The notes under the pieces were generated by a model. That model saw only the letters and a program-made list of their open reading frames with translations. It ran no database searches and was not told the DNA's origin. From positions 78,932,205 to 78,996,204 of the forward strand of contig CALNVZ010000174.1 in NCBI GenBank assembly GCA_940671915.1: a stretch of 64,000 nt of DNA. Reading direction: 5' to 3'. A program made the position numbers and the translations under genes. Source of the DNA: Paracentrotus lividus. Lineage: Eukaryota; Echinodermata; Echinoidea; Camarodonta; Echinidae. Positions 10,070-22,880 of the stretch are shown here, one piece after another. Each line of letters opens with the position of its first letter. Within the stretch, counting starts at the first letter, position 1.

Positions 10070-13000
10070 AGACATCGTATTGCCGAGTGGACTTGATTAT
10101 AACTCAGAGAACTAACATATTCAGCTATTCATATTTGTAATAAGATGCACTGAAGTAAATAATATAACTATCCATTTTTGTTAGAATGTGATGCAATAAC
10201 AACAAAACCATTTGATTCATTTTTTTTCCGCCGCGGATGACGAGTTTATAGTCCCTACTTGTTATATAAACCATTACAATCATTGTCAATTTGTGATCCC
10301 GCTAGCGACCTAATTTTGAAGAAAATTTCTAAAGAATCACGATGGGATGGGGAATGGTGCGGGGAGGGAGGAGCACTCGAAATGAATTTGTTGGAGAATT
10401 TCCAGTATGCAACTTGGAACGACATGGAATGACTGGGTCGCCATATCTTTACTAACATACAGTTTGATATCTGACTCCCAGGATTAAGGATGGGTAAAAG
10501 GAAACCGTAGACTGCACTCCACGGTCAATAGCCAAAGTCCAAATAAAATCAATCTCTGACAAAGTTCGCATCTTTTCTTGCTCCTGCTAAAGCCCCATTC
10601 ACACTCGTGAGACTGAGCCCAAACCGACACCAGATAGAGTAACATATTACGTTACCGAGTATGGCAAGGTTGCCGTCGGTTTAGAGCCAGGTAAGAGGTA
10701 TAAGTGGGGTATACCTCTGAAACTCGCCAAGTGAACGATCTTTTGTTTGGAAGTCAGGAATGTGTTGGGGGAGCCATTAACCGAGCACTCCGTGTACATG
10801 TATTTTCATTCATACGTATATTTCTGGAGCGGAGTCTCGCTGAATAATTTCTCCATCATTTATCATTGAAGCCTCAGACAAGCAAGTCGTGGAAGCTTCA
10901 GACATTAATGCTGTAATGCATCCATATTTCATTGTATGGATAAACCTTTTCCAAGAAGTACACTGAAGAAAAAAAATGACTCACTGCTATCTAACAATAA
11001 AATAACTCGTTTGCAAAATGAAATACCCGAAAACGTTTTAAAGTGTTCTTATTACCCACACGATGCGTCGAATCAAGTGAGCATAATCATTAAACAACAA
11101 TAATTGTTGTCTTACGAAAGTCTTATTTTAATATGAGGACGAAAAAAGAAATCCTCCCTAAAATACAAACTTTGTCTTTTTGAGAGCCAACCCTTCCACA
11201 TCTACCCCTGATTTCCGCAGAGTTCCGTTCACGTTTGTCGAAACTTAAGTTGCCATTTTTGTGTGTGTGGTAATAATAGTATCTTTGCGTTTGTTTTGTG
11301 GATACATTAACACATTCGAGTATTAGCAAGGAGACGGTCCTTGTTTATGTTTAAACAAGTAAAGGTACACTTAGCCTTAGTCTTGTTTATGAATATCGTA
11401 AGCACCCACTTAGAAAATCACAGCATGGAGCCTAAATGACGGATCATAACACTATGCAAGCATGCTGCGCAGGAAAGGTTGCCGATTAATGTAGTCATGA
11501 TAGACTCCTTTGCGATCACAATTAAAGGGTAAAGGGAGGTTTAAGGCGATGCGTTTCCATGTTGAGGCCCTGGTTTGTGTTACCACTCTTATGTCCATTC
11601 ATTCTCAATTTTTTCGTTCATTTGCAATATCAATATAACAACACCGTTTTGCTACAGACATAAATGATGGTACATGACCTTTTTAGTTAATAAGAAGAAA
11701 TTACCTACAACCTATAGTGACACCACTAATCTTTTAAGGTAAAAGGTTTTTAGTTAGCGTGTGATATGGATGAACATCTATGGTTTATGGTCGATCTACC
11801 ACTTATTTTGAGCATAACATTACCATTTACATTTAATTTACAGAATGCATGAATCATTAAGCCTTTCGTCACTGTTGTTTTTAAAGGTGCTACAATCACG
11901 TTCGCTGTATCGTTAAAATGCATTAGAAGAATACAGGGATCCAGACTGAAAATGAGAAGCCAAATCTTTGCGCGGTATCCTTGTCTGCTAAATTACCATG
12001 TTGATGTGACTGACCACAGCGAACAGCTTAGTGAGCAACAGAGACAGTAAGTATGACCGATTATACTTACTCTGTAGCGCCTCATTGGTTTGCCACGCCA
12101 TGCTGACCGACACGTTTTACTTCTTCATGATCTGCATTGTAATGGGCCATGTTTTCCCCAGCAATGGGAGAAACTCTAGAAAGCTTTTAGCCCCAGGGAT
12201 GAATGTCAATGACATAGACGATTGGAAGGCTTTTAATTGCTTTCTTCTCCGGTAGTGGACATCAGGCTGCATTGTTGGCCACGACCGGACCAGACAAAAA
12301 CTCTCTCCTGTGAACTTGGGCTCAGAGGACGATCAACTCTGCAGGAGCCAGAAGGCGATGGTGGGATTTTTTTCCCTCGTTCATTTAACTATCCCTCGAG
12401 GTTTTTAACAGACCAGACTCACACCAACATAAGAGAGAAAAGAGGGGAGGGGGACGAGTATTGAAAAAAAGGAGAGAGAAGTTGTTTCGGTTGTACATGA
12501 AACGCGGTATTGCTTGTGCCCTGGAGTGCCCGAGTCGTCTCTATGTACGGTCATACCGGCGACCAGGCGCCTATCCTGACAGCTAATACTGAAATCCACA
12601 GAGAACAACACTATCTCACTATTAATGAACTCGTAAGCCTAAAATATAGGACCACGCTACCATGTATTGTTCTACGTTCATGAACTTGACATCTACGGAG
12701 AGAAAAAAATGCAAATGAGGCCCTAAAAAAGTGTTTGGTGTCTTCTGAAATTAATATGCCCCTGTCCCTAGAGCTAATCAACAAGGGACAAACTACTCTT
12801 ACAGAAACACTGACAGGGTGCAATAACGTACACGTATCTCGTTGCTGAATTCAATAACATGTCGAGGTTTCCTCCAATTTTTATGTTTAGGTCTTGCCAA
12901 CTATAGCCCATGATCTTGATTTGTTGTTCTAAAGGAGACATTGATAAAGAACTTTATTTAAGGACCATGTCATGAAAATTCGGAATATATAGGGGATATA

Positions 13001-15012
13001 GTGATCTATATTACACGATGAATAAAGCCAAAAGGCAAACAATATACAGGACAGAAGAGTAAGGTGACAAGAATACGATGGATACGATAGATAATTTAAA
13101 ACTGAGAGGCAAAACAATGAACCCCACAAGAAAAGATAGAATCACACCTTTCCGGCATTGATGTGAAAGGTTCGGAAGGTCCTTGACAAGCAACATCCTT
13201 CTAGCAACAGACAATCTCTTTCGAAAAGAAAACTCTCCTTTATTTGAAAACCAATCCGTGTTCGATTTCCCGATAATTCCCAATGTACCCCCTTGGAACC
13301 CAGGTAGAATGACAACCTTTAGGCTGGTATAGACGACCTGCGACGACATCGGGAAAGACAACTCGACGCCGACAACGAGGGGCCAGGACAAAGAAGGTAT
13401 ACAACGACTTAACAAAATCGATTAGCACGAAGAACTTGCACCAATTCATTGACTATGGCCCACAGATGTACCTAGAGATGTGTGTGCATGTACGAATGCT
13501 TCTAGATTATTTCTAACTCGAATTTTCTTACAGATCTTCGTACAGGACATTTCCATATTTTGTATTCCTGCACCCGTTCGGTTCAGGAACCTAATTATTA
13601 TGCTTATACATGTATTTTACATAGTTAAATTTGTTCGAGGGCAGTGCAACATTAAAACTCAAGAAACGTTTCAGGAGTTGAAGGGGGAGACGTCAATGTG
13701 ATTAATTTGTTTTCTCAACATTTTCCTGGATAACTTAATTACCAAAAATGTTACTTGTAGAAATCTTGTAGAAATGGTACTTTAATTTAAATCCTCGTAG
13801 AAAAATTCGTCCATGAATGAATTGATGAATCGTTTCTGTAATGTTCAATTTTAATTGGCAAGTTCAAGTTCATTTAATTGGCAAATGTGAAAAGTTTGTA
13901 CAACAACAACTGTTATGGTTTCAGTTACCACCTTCATTTTTTTTTTTTTTTTTTTAATCCTCGTACATATTCCTGTTTGCTACTGTTGTGTACTCCATCA
14001 TACCGTAAAGATCGATTTTATCGCGACATAAACCCTGTAACATGGTGAACATGAGTGTAAAGTATCACCGTTAGAGTAACAGTGCACTGGCAACGATCCG
14101 CAACGCCAGAGGACACAACCTGCTATAAAGCTACAATCATAACCGGTCACATAATCTAGCGCTCCAAGACATCGCTTCATCTCGAACATGATATTGATGA
14201 ATGGATAATGTCTCCATTTCTTCCCGCCCAAAAGCGACTGAGGATCAAGAAAACAGAGACGAAAGATTTCCAGTTGCAGAGCTCGATGCCCCCTGCATGC
14301 CCATGGTCGTAGATACATCATCTGCGATGCCAGGTTTGCCTTTTTTAATGATCGACCGTTTTTCATGTTCACCTGGCCTTAGGGCGATGTATGATGATAC
14401 ATGGTGTGGTATCTTCATTACGGTAAATCAGGGAAAGGTTGGAAATCGAAAATAGACTCGAAACAAACTTAAGTCTCGAAACAACAGTAATAACAGGTAC
14501 ATGAAAAGTTAGCAATATTTTAGTAATAAAAAAAACACGCAATATATAGAAAATGTTTAACTAAACTTCTTTTTCGACCACAACGTTTTTGTAAGAGTTT
14601 GATATGCAATTTGGTTGGTAAAATCACCTGGCACAAATCAAATCATATAAGTGCTAGCCCCTTCAATCAAAACTAGTTGAAATCCATTCACCAATCATCA
14701 TTTCAGTTAACTTTCGAACCATGATATATGATTGCTAATTTGTAAGGGTTAATTAATTTTTCATATGTACTTCAAACCAAGCAACTGAATTCAAAAATTA
14801 AACAGCCAACAACGATGTATAAATTCAATATTACACTTTAAGGGGGAGTCTGGGAGTGGGGTACCTAGGTTCCCGTTGTTCGTTTACTTGAGCATTGTAC
14901 TGGAGTCATGGTATACGATATGAGCTAATCAAATCAAAATCCGGTCTTCATGATTCCTTCTAGTCCTGTCCAATCCTTTATCACAATCTGCCATGCTTCT
15001 TCTTCTTCTCAG
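10070..15012. other. Non-coding stretch, no supported exon
   Basis: Short random frames only. A partly inverted block near 10600-10730 (GAGCCCAAACCGAC against GTCGGTTTAGAGCC, and a GAGGTATA/TATACCTC hairpin) may be a decayed TIR element. Poly-T lies at 13937-13955. Confidence 0.45.
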
Positions 15013-15198
15013 AGCATCTCGCCTATCATCTTTGCTTGTCGCATCTCACTCTTCACCGCCCGGCATCTGCCTCTTTCCATTAGGATAATGCACTGTCCCA
15101 CCTCACTATCAACATGGGTGGAACTAGCCCCAGCCGAGACGACTCTTAAAGACAAGATCGAATCAACGCGAAGGGCACATCTTCATGCTCTTCGTCAT
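15013..15198 (+). CDS. Candidate internal exon, unknown gene
   Basis: A strong acceptor, CTTCTTCTTCTTCTCAG, precedes 15013 and a donor CAT|GTGAGA follows 15198. The 186-nt interval is open in one frame only and that frame is phase 0 at both ends (62 codons). Its GC content is visibly higher than the flanks. The predicted peptide includes WVELAPAETTLKDKIESTRR and is not recognised. On the minus strand a shorter frame is also open over part of it. Chance occurrence in 64 kb cannot be excluded. Confidence 0.2.
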
Positions 15199-15363
15199 GT
15201 GAGAAAGGTTTTTTTTTCATAGAAAAACTCAAATATACAGCCAGATGTGTGGATTTTAAATGGATACACAAGTTATTTGGTATACAGAACAAATTATTTT
15301 CGTTTGTTGTTTGATTTCAGTGTCATTTAACTAAGTTTCTAATACAGCAATTATTACTTATTA

Positions 15364-15819
15364 TAGGTTTTCCCGGCCAATTTAATACATTCATCATCCG
15401 TTTCATTTAATGTGTATTCAAATTCGTGTGTTTCATGCGACAGACTGACTTTAGTCAAACAATTTCGTGTTCATGCTCTCAAATTCGTTTTTAGGCACAC
15501 AAAGTAATGGCTGCAAAGTTCAAATTCGGATATAAGCATTTAATTTCATTATTTGTGCATTCAAATTAGTGCGAATTTGAATATACGGAATAAAATGTCG
15601 ACAGGATGAAGACGAATTTAAATAGTTATTGCCGAATGTATATGCTTATTATGTGAAATAGAATGCGCAAATACGAAATCGATCACAACAATCGTTAATT
15701 TTTAAGATTGAATACGATTTTGACTGGCAACATTTCGATGCATCAGCGTTTTTTCCTAAAATGAATGCCTCTGATATGCAACTGATTGACAAAACAATGA
15801 AATTGGCCGGGAAAACCTA
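15364..15819 (+). mobile_element. 456-bp TA-inserting MITE, copy 1
   Basis: Ends are TAGGTTTTCCCGGCCAAT and ATTGGCCGGGAAAACCTA, flanked by TA on both sides (15362-15363 and 15820-15821). The interior is AT-rich with repeated AAATTCG-type words and no transposase. A second copy of nearly identical length lies inverted at 30033-30489. The TA duplication and TIRs suggest mobilisation by a Tc1/mariner-type transposase; that assignment is inference. Confidence 0.88.
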
Positions 15820-16550
15820 TAGTTTAAATATATATTCGGTTTGATTGTTTTGAACTCTTGATCAAATGTAGATCAATAATTTTTAAAATTACCGAAAGGC
15901 AGTAACAATGAGATATATTTCGGTAAACTAAAGCCTTTTATTATATCAAATAAATTATTCGGTAGAGTAATCAAACATAAATGTAATATCATTGAAGTAT
16001 ATTTGATATTCATGTTATCAATAAGAGAATTTTTGCCGTAGTATATCACCCTTTTTCATGAATGGAGTTACACATTTCATTTCATTCAAACTGTAAGTGA
16101 ATAAAATCATGCCACGCGAACGAGGACTTGTTAAATTTCCTTAACAATTAAATAGGACAAGGACGTTTTATGTTTATTAAAGCCATTTTTATACCTCTGT
16201 AAGGTTATGTGATATCCATGATCGGTTACCTACCTATGATCGATAACATCAGATCGTGAGCTTTGGGACCCAGTTTTACATCGTGCCAGTGACCCAGATA
16301 GGACGAGAGAAAATCTGTGTTCGTTGAGAATGTGCTAGGAGGCTTCAGTCATGTGAATCCCGCAGATATGAGATCGGATTTATAATTCCGGAATCTCAAT
16401 TCCTTGCAGTATGGAGCCCATGAACATATTCAGGGGAATCCCATCTTTGAATAATTTTGTTTGTTGATTTTCACATCCGAATTTCATGTTCAGAATGCTA
16501 GATATTTGGAGTTTTGGGAAATGTTTGAAAACATCTTCTTCAGCAGCAAT

Positions 16551-16870
16551 ATGGCGCCAAAATAAAGTAACACAACTCCTAGTGAAAATATTTGAGAAGT
16601 TTTCCTTGAAGAGCGATATGGCGCAAAAATTAAGTTATACAACTCAAAATGAAAATATAATATTATTTAAGAATTTCTCCTTGAAGAGCAAAATGGCGCC
16701 AAAATAAAGTTACAAAACTTCCAAAGAAAAAATTTGAGAACTTCTCCTTGAGAGGAGCGCCAAAAACAAGTTACACAACACTCAATGAAAAGATTGAAGA
16801 TCCAAAAACATGTAAGATCGATCGATCCTTGAAGAGCAAAGATCCTTGAAGAGCCAAAATAAAGTTACAC
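16551..16870 (+). repeat. Degenerate ~62-74-bp tandem repeat
   Basis: Units begin ATGGCGCCAAAATAAAGT or variants at 16551, 16618, 16692 and about 16754, each followed by ACACAACT-like and TTCTCCTTGAAGAGC-like words. The units have diverged and vary in length. The frame across it is repeat-derived, not a recognised protein. Confidence 0.8.
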
Positions 16871-16898
16871 AACTTGTAACATGGTGGGGTTACTCTAG

Positions 16899-16987
16899 AC
16901 ATCGTTTGGATATGATCGCGGGTGATGATGACGAAATAAGCCAAGAATTAGAACAAGGTCTATCTCTGGACATCTTTCATTCATCAG
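16899..16987 (+). CDS. Candidate exon (a) of an unknown plus-strand gene
   Basis: Between TACTCTAG and the donor CATCAG|GTGAGA lies an 89-nt open interval coding for a hydrophilic, acidic peptide that includes IAGDDDEISQELEQGLSLDI. It ends one base into a codon, matching the phase needed by the candidate exon at 18389. The acceptor has a weak pyrimidine tract. Alternatively the frame simply continues to the TGA at 17074, making this a terminal exon or a chance frame. Confidence 0.17.
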
Positions 16988-17472
16988 GTGAGACAGGTCG
17001 AGACAACCTGGCGACCATTATAACCATTGATGAGACTCAGGTGACCGCATTCCTCAACGTCCTCCGTGATGATTGAAAGACCGATGAATGAACATTCTGT
17101 TTCTCCAGAAGACAAGTCCTCGTCTTACAATTAAACCACATTCACCTCACCTCGTTATGTCAATTAAATATTTCCAATTTGGATAAGACTGATAAAGTGA
17201 ACCTTGAACACGATTGTTATCTATCCCATTTTCAGTTATAAAAGGAGATACATGATTTAATTGGGAAAATTGAATGCTAATTGTGACGTCAGGAGTGGGA
17301 TAAAGATATTATGACGTCATAATGAAGAGTCGGGGTTTTTTTCTTGATGTCAAACCCAACTGAGGATTGTAATTACTTTCATACAAGGTTGGTTGATAAG
17401 CTCCTTTTCTCGGAACTTAGATGAGGCAATTTCATCCAATGAGAATGTAATTAAATTACCAGATTTAAAGCA

Positions 17473-17547
17473 CCTGGGTGCTGTTTCACCAAGTAATTCG
17501 TAAGTTACGAATTACTTTACGAATGACTTGGTGAAAAACACCCTTGG
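17473..17547. repeat. Small fold-back element (near-perfect hairpin)
   Basis: CCTGGGTG...TTTCACCAAGT at the left pairs with ACTTGGTGAAA...CACCC at the right, with ATTCGTAA/TTACGAAT repeated inside. The entire 75 bp folds on itself. Its ends resemble the elements at 27406 and 53822. Confidence 0.75.
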
Positions 17548-18388
17548 TACACAAGAATACAGTCAGCATGAAAGTGTCTTGGCATAAAACATATGCGTAT
17601 GGAGGAATGGGTAATATGGAGTGGTGGTGTGGGTGGGTGAGTGGGTGAGGGTGTGCGTGATGAATATGTGCGAGGGGCGAAACACGGGAGCAGGTGACGA
17701 AGCTAGAGAAAAGAGACCTTGAGATTTTGGCTATTGATGCAGTCACCATCAGTTTCTACGGTGCATAACATACCTCAGGCAATACGTTGACGGTCCTTTC
17801 CAATCATTAGGACTACGATCAAAATCCAGCCTTACGTGCTAAAGAGCGCCCAGAGGTATTATGATATGCTATTGAGCCATGTGACCATATGTATCATGTA
17901 ATGTGTGGCGGATAAGAAGTTGTTCAGTTATGGGAATCATCTTACGGACATGATCGTAGGGTTCATTACATCGCTTTTTCTCTCTCCATCTCATAAAAGA
18001 TGGAGTATAACATCAAAAAGGGTGAATATCTTCGGAGGGTATTCGTGTTATTGTTCGGATGTAGACGCGCGTGGCGGCGAGCAAGTTAGAAGGAAACAGA
18101 TTCGACAGGGGTGAATGGCCGACAGCCAGCGCGTCATATACCAACGCTTGATTGAATTGCTTCTTCTTGTAGGATTTAATACAAGATAAAGTCAGGATTT
18201 AATGATGATCCCCTTCCTTGAAGACTTTGCTTGTTTCATTTTCAATTCTTTATCAGTGTCTTCCAAATCTCTTTCGGCATTGAAAATCCCCTTGCGGGCG
18301 TTACCTTCAAAATGTACATTCAGGAGCATATAAAACGTGACAACGTGCGGTAGCGCTTTGATACTGTGAATTGTTGTCGTTGTTGTAG

Positions 18389-18464
18389 TTGACTTGTCGG
18401 AATCTCAGTCACCATGGTCACAGAGGGGGAGTGATAATCTCTGCATTGTGAGTCCCAAGCCAAG
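18389..18464 (+). CDS. Candidate exon (b) of an unknown plus-strand gene
   Basis: A good acceptor (TTGTTGTCGTTGTTGTAG) precedes 18389 and a donor CCAAG|GTAAAT follows 18464. The 76-nt interval is open in one usable frame, encoding a Ser-rich peptide DLSESQSPWSQRG then SDNLCIVSPKP. It starts two bases into a codon and ends with two bases of the next, compatible with candidate exons at 16899-16987 and 21396-21447. The peptide is not recognised. Phase agreement could be luck. Confidence 0.2.
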
Positions 18465-19062
18465 GTAAATTCAATCTATAACCCTTTGTCGTTTTATTCT
18501 AATGATCGGACATGAAATCAAGGAGAGGATAATAAAATGGCATTTTGGTTTCATCATTGTAATGAATTGGAAATTGCCTATTTTTCATATCCTTTGTTCA
18601 GTCTAATGCCCCTAGCTAGCTCCGACTCCGATTGAGATATCATTCAAGATGATAATCCGTGTGAGTAGCAGAGTGACCATTATCATCTTGGGTCTCATAC
18701 CATTGGGTTTACTTTCCATTCTTCATCTTTTTATCATCCTCCTCATCTGGAATCCAAAGCGGAATGGATAAATCACTGTAATGCGCCGTGTGATAGGGAG
18801 CACGCGACTGGTTTACGTTATCATATCGACTCGGCCGAGTGTGGGGAGAAGGTCGAAATAATAGACCTACAAAGAGAAATATGACCGTGCTTCATTTTTC
18901 TTTTCTTAAAGTAGCCAGTTTCTCTTCCTGCGTGTATGGACAAGCGTGGCCGATTGCTTGCATAAATAAATAATGCATTAAAATGGTACTGCCCCTTGTA
19001 AAAAACGATCCGTGACAACACACCGTCCTATCACCAAAACATCGCAAAGCTGTCCGACCAAC

Positions 19063-19081
19063 GAGAGAGAGAGAGAGAGAT
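19063..19081. repeat. Short (GA)n microsatellite
   Basis: A GAGA run of about nine units in otherwise ordinary sequence. Confidence 0.85.
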
Positions 19082-21395
19082 AGAAAAAGAGACCAGGCAA
19101 TTTAGATTATTACAATCACCACACGTCGAGATAAAGCATGAAGCTGTAAGATTGGGATAGGGTGTAAAGAGCCTTTAGCGGTGTGCCCCTGTGGTCCCTA
19201 ACTACCCTCTGTCTGGCTTTTGTCCAGCTCTAAGTGGACGTTGGTTTGAGTGCGATTGCTATAACAGATATCTAACTCTGATATGAACGTACAGCTATAC
19301 TGTACAGGACGTACGTGGCGAAGCCGGACTTCTTGTGAATTGTTTGTGATAACGTCGCTCTTTGTGGTATCTTATTTTACTTACAGGATAACGTCAGATT
19401 TATGTTACTTAATTCAGGTACATAAAATGTCCCATGTCCATGTGCTTGTTTTTGTATAGCATATAAATTCGAAGAATCCAAAGTAACGCTATTACTATAT
19501 AATCCCAAAACAAGTATTTTAATATCATTATGTTAGTAAAGTGAATTCACAATTCGTACCCTAATCTGTCCCCTTTATATTTTCTTTCAACATTATTAAA
19601 GTTTCGTTCATTTGTTCTTTTCCCCTATACACACCCTCTCCTTCTTTGTCTAGATTTCACGCATTTATTGGGGTAAGATTAAATTATACAAGAAAATTAT
19701 TTTAATTACCAAATGTGACCTGTAAGCCTTACAGATCCAGCTTATAAGGAAGGTTGTTCCCTTCCCTAAAGTTTTTTTTTTTTTTTTTTTTAATCTCTCA
19801 CCACTTTTCAGTGTACACTAGTATAAGGTGAAAATGACTTGAAATTCGGCACACGTGATATGTATTTTCTTCTTTAATATCTCATTCTCTTGTCTCGATG
19901 TTGAAATTCAGTGATTCAATGGAAAGTGAATCAAAATGACGGGAATAATTAAGGGTCTGCTATCAGGGCGAAATGAGAGTAACGAGACAGGTTTGGCAAT
20001 CTCTAAAGGACATGAATTGATAAGGGTTCGACAGCCGAACAAACTCGGCCATGATAAGACATCCATCAAATCGACCCTGCTACCCATTTGAGGCATTGAT
20101 AAGAACATACTTTATCCCATATCTGAGAGCCATGTTACTGTCCATTATCTGCATAAAGTTCCAGCAGAAAAAGTGTGAGTATGTCTTTCCCAAGTTATGA
20201 AACATTGTTGGAATCAGTATAGAGAGTTCCGATTGTTTTATTCATGTTTATATAGAAACAAAATTAAGCTTGTATAATTCAACATTCAGAAAAGGCATTC
20301 ATTATCTTGTTTCTTTTCACATAATTGAATTCTAATATAGGAATTCAAAGATAACAATCGAAATTCAAACTTCGTATCTCAGTTATTTATTTCAGGATAT
20401 TGCTTCCCTCCAAAGTCGACACAATTCAGGGCTCGCACGCGGGAGTGTCACTTTCCTGGAATACCATTATACCATTATGGGGCAATCGTATTTTTAAAAC
20501 CAACTTCTACAGTAAAGATAGTTAAAGAGTCAGTAAATAGCGATTGATTTGTATTCTTTAAAATACTGTTCACGCTTCATAATCCTCTTAGCATACTTAG
20601 TAGCCCAAAATAAAACAATGTCAACTACATCTCTATCCGCCTAAAGGCATCACCCTTTTATATTTCGCTACAACTAGAGAGTGACCCTGTTGTATCTCTT
20701 TGAGATGAGATGGTTTATAGGCATATGACCGCTATACTCCCTGCTGTGTCTCTAGATGCGATCCGACGCCATCTCAAATTGCTCCTACCTTGGGAGCATC
20801 GCCTCCTCCTCCCCCTCTACTACCAATACCAGGCCATCCGACATCATCAACTTCAGTCTTACAGTGCAGGGTGTTATTCAGTGAGACTCGGTATAATACA
20901 CTGTCATGACTGTTCGTCATAAAGGTGGAATATTTTTTTCTGGCTCCAGCGACATCATGTTGCTCCGGCATCGCACAGATGATTATTACCTATACATGTC
21001 GTTCAATAGCACAATACAGCATTCAAGCTGTCAAATCTATACATATGGATAGAGTTAGTTTCTTGGAATTATCATTCAAAATCCAGGAGGATATATCTTC
21101 TTTCTAAACATTGACTTATACAGTTCATACTAAGAGCTCACAAAAGCCTTATGAATATCTTGAAATTCCTGTTTGTATGTAAAATTCTAGCAGTTGAGAT
21201 GGTGCAACATATTTCATTTTGTTTCCCAGTCATGTTAGTCATTAAAACTCGTACCACAGGGTAGAAGGATAAAGCTACACCAGCATTTAATAAATCTTTA
21301 ATTGTAGTTGTACATATCCATTGAAAGCTAAACTAATCTTCAGTCAAAACTCAACACATTTTGGTAAAATTTCATGTTAGACTATTTGCTTACAG

Positions 21396-21756
21396 ACTAC
21401 ACTGGTGGTGCCAAGCCGATGATAGTTCATCAGAGGAGTTTGGATGACACAGACTAAGTGCCTCATGACATTGACTTTCAGGAGGAGCTAGAGTCGACTG
21501 GTCTAGACCCCGATGGTCACCGTGATGGATCCATCCTGACATCTTTATCTTTGCTCATCCTTCCTCTTCCTCTCCATCCCATCCCAAACCATCATCCCAA
21601 AACCAAGACGGTCCTCTTAGACCTTGAGCGTCTCCAGACGTTATAGCACTGCATCTCGTCTCCAGATATCCCCTTTCGCTTTTCTAGTTTATTAATTCGC
21701 TATCGAGGGGTTGCCTTCATTGTTTTATACACCTCGTGCTCATCTTCTTTAATAAA
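21396..21756 (+). CDS. Candidate terminal exon (c) with polyadenylation signal
   Basis: Acceptor CTATTTGCTTACAG precedes 21396. Joined to exon (b), the frame reads RLHWWCQADDSSSEEFG and stops with TGA at 21445-21447. The following ~300 bp would be 3' UTR, containing AATAAA at 21751-21756 and a GT-rich stretch shortly after. A second frame of the same interval is also open to TAA at 21455-21457, so the frame is not certain. An alternative terminal exon for (b) exists near 19913. Weak but coherent. Confidence 0.2.
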
Positions 21757-22866
21757 GCGTTCTTGATTAATATTACCAAGTGGGTTGCACGATGGAATAG
21801 TCTTACAATTAAAATTCATGGCGGGTGTAATTCATAAGAGACTGGAGAGGTTAAGTCGATTCAAGACCTCAATAGAAGAGATTCCATTGAGAGGGGCTGC
21901 CTGTCATATCAGAGAGACTGTTCTTGTTTTAACGAACGGACACGAGGGTCCCTGATGGGCACACAACTCGAAGTAAATTCATTAACTTGCTTATCATACA
22001 ATAGGATTAACCGGGGCCTGTTTCAAACTCGTTGAATATTTTACTTCTAACGCCAGTACCCTTTAACACAGAGAGTTACTATCAATATTGTATCTCATGA
22101 GCCTCGATTCAAGAACATCAATACATTTATTGGTGTTAGGCTTAGGATTATAATTAGGATGAAGAATATGATCGGGGTAAGGGTTAAAGAAAGTTTTTTA
22201 ATCTTTTGGGGATCCTACCGAGATACAATATATTGTAACTTGTTGATATTACAGGGCATCAGTAAACTAATACGCGCTTTGGATCACCGTTTTATTCAAC
22301 ATAATGGCAGAGTATAAACAAAGAAAATCATTTAACGTTTACTTTTATACCAGTAATCAAAACAACGACGAACGTTATTACTTGTACAAAATAAATCGTG
22401 ACCAGAATCACAATTTGACCGATCACAGTCTCTTGATGAGCGACTTATTCAACTATTGTCATTTCTGCCTAAATTTTGATTATTGATGATTCAGACAGAC
22501 CGCGGATGATGATTATATCTCGGCAATCAAGGAAACTATGGATGTCTTGGTTTGTATAGTGCTTCCTCGTGTCTTGTTTTGGAGCTCGATTAATTATTGC
22601 TCGGAGCAAAGTGAGAAATAATTGAGTGGGATGATGACAAATCACCAAACCACAAAAAAACTGAATCACAGAGCGAAATAATTGAACTCTCTTCTTCTAC
22701 AAATGTTCTACAAATAATTATGATCGATATTGGTGGACGATTGATAGACAAGATACGTTCAATAAAAAAACGCGACGACTGCGGTCGTGTCAAAAGCCAT
22801 TGACGTGACTCAAGATGTGTCTGGAAAATACCCTGACAAATCTTGACATGATTTTCTGATTTCTAG

Positions 22867-22880
22867 CCCCCCCCCCCCCC
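22867..22880. repeat. Poly-C tract
   Basis: 14 consecutive C residues. Confidence 0.9.

Noticed and set aside
13011..13415. 134-codon minus-strand open frame
   Set aside because: No recognisable domain, no supporting splice or start context; consistent with chance in 64 kb.
19936..20091. 51-codon plus-strand small ORF with a fair start context
   Set aside because: Peptide looks plausible but nothing else supports it; such frames are expected by chance. Also considered as part of an alternative last exon.
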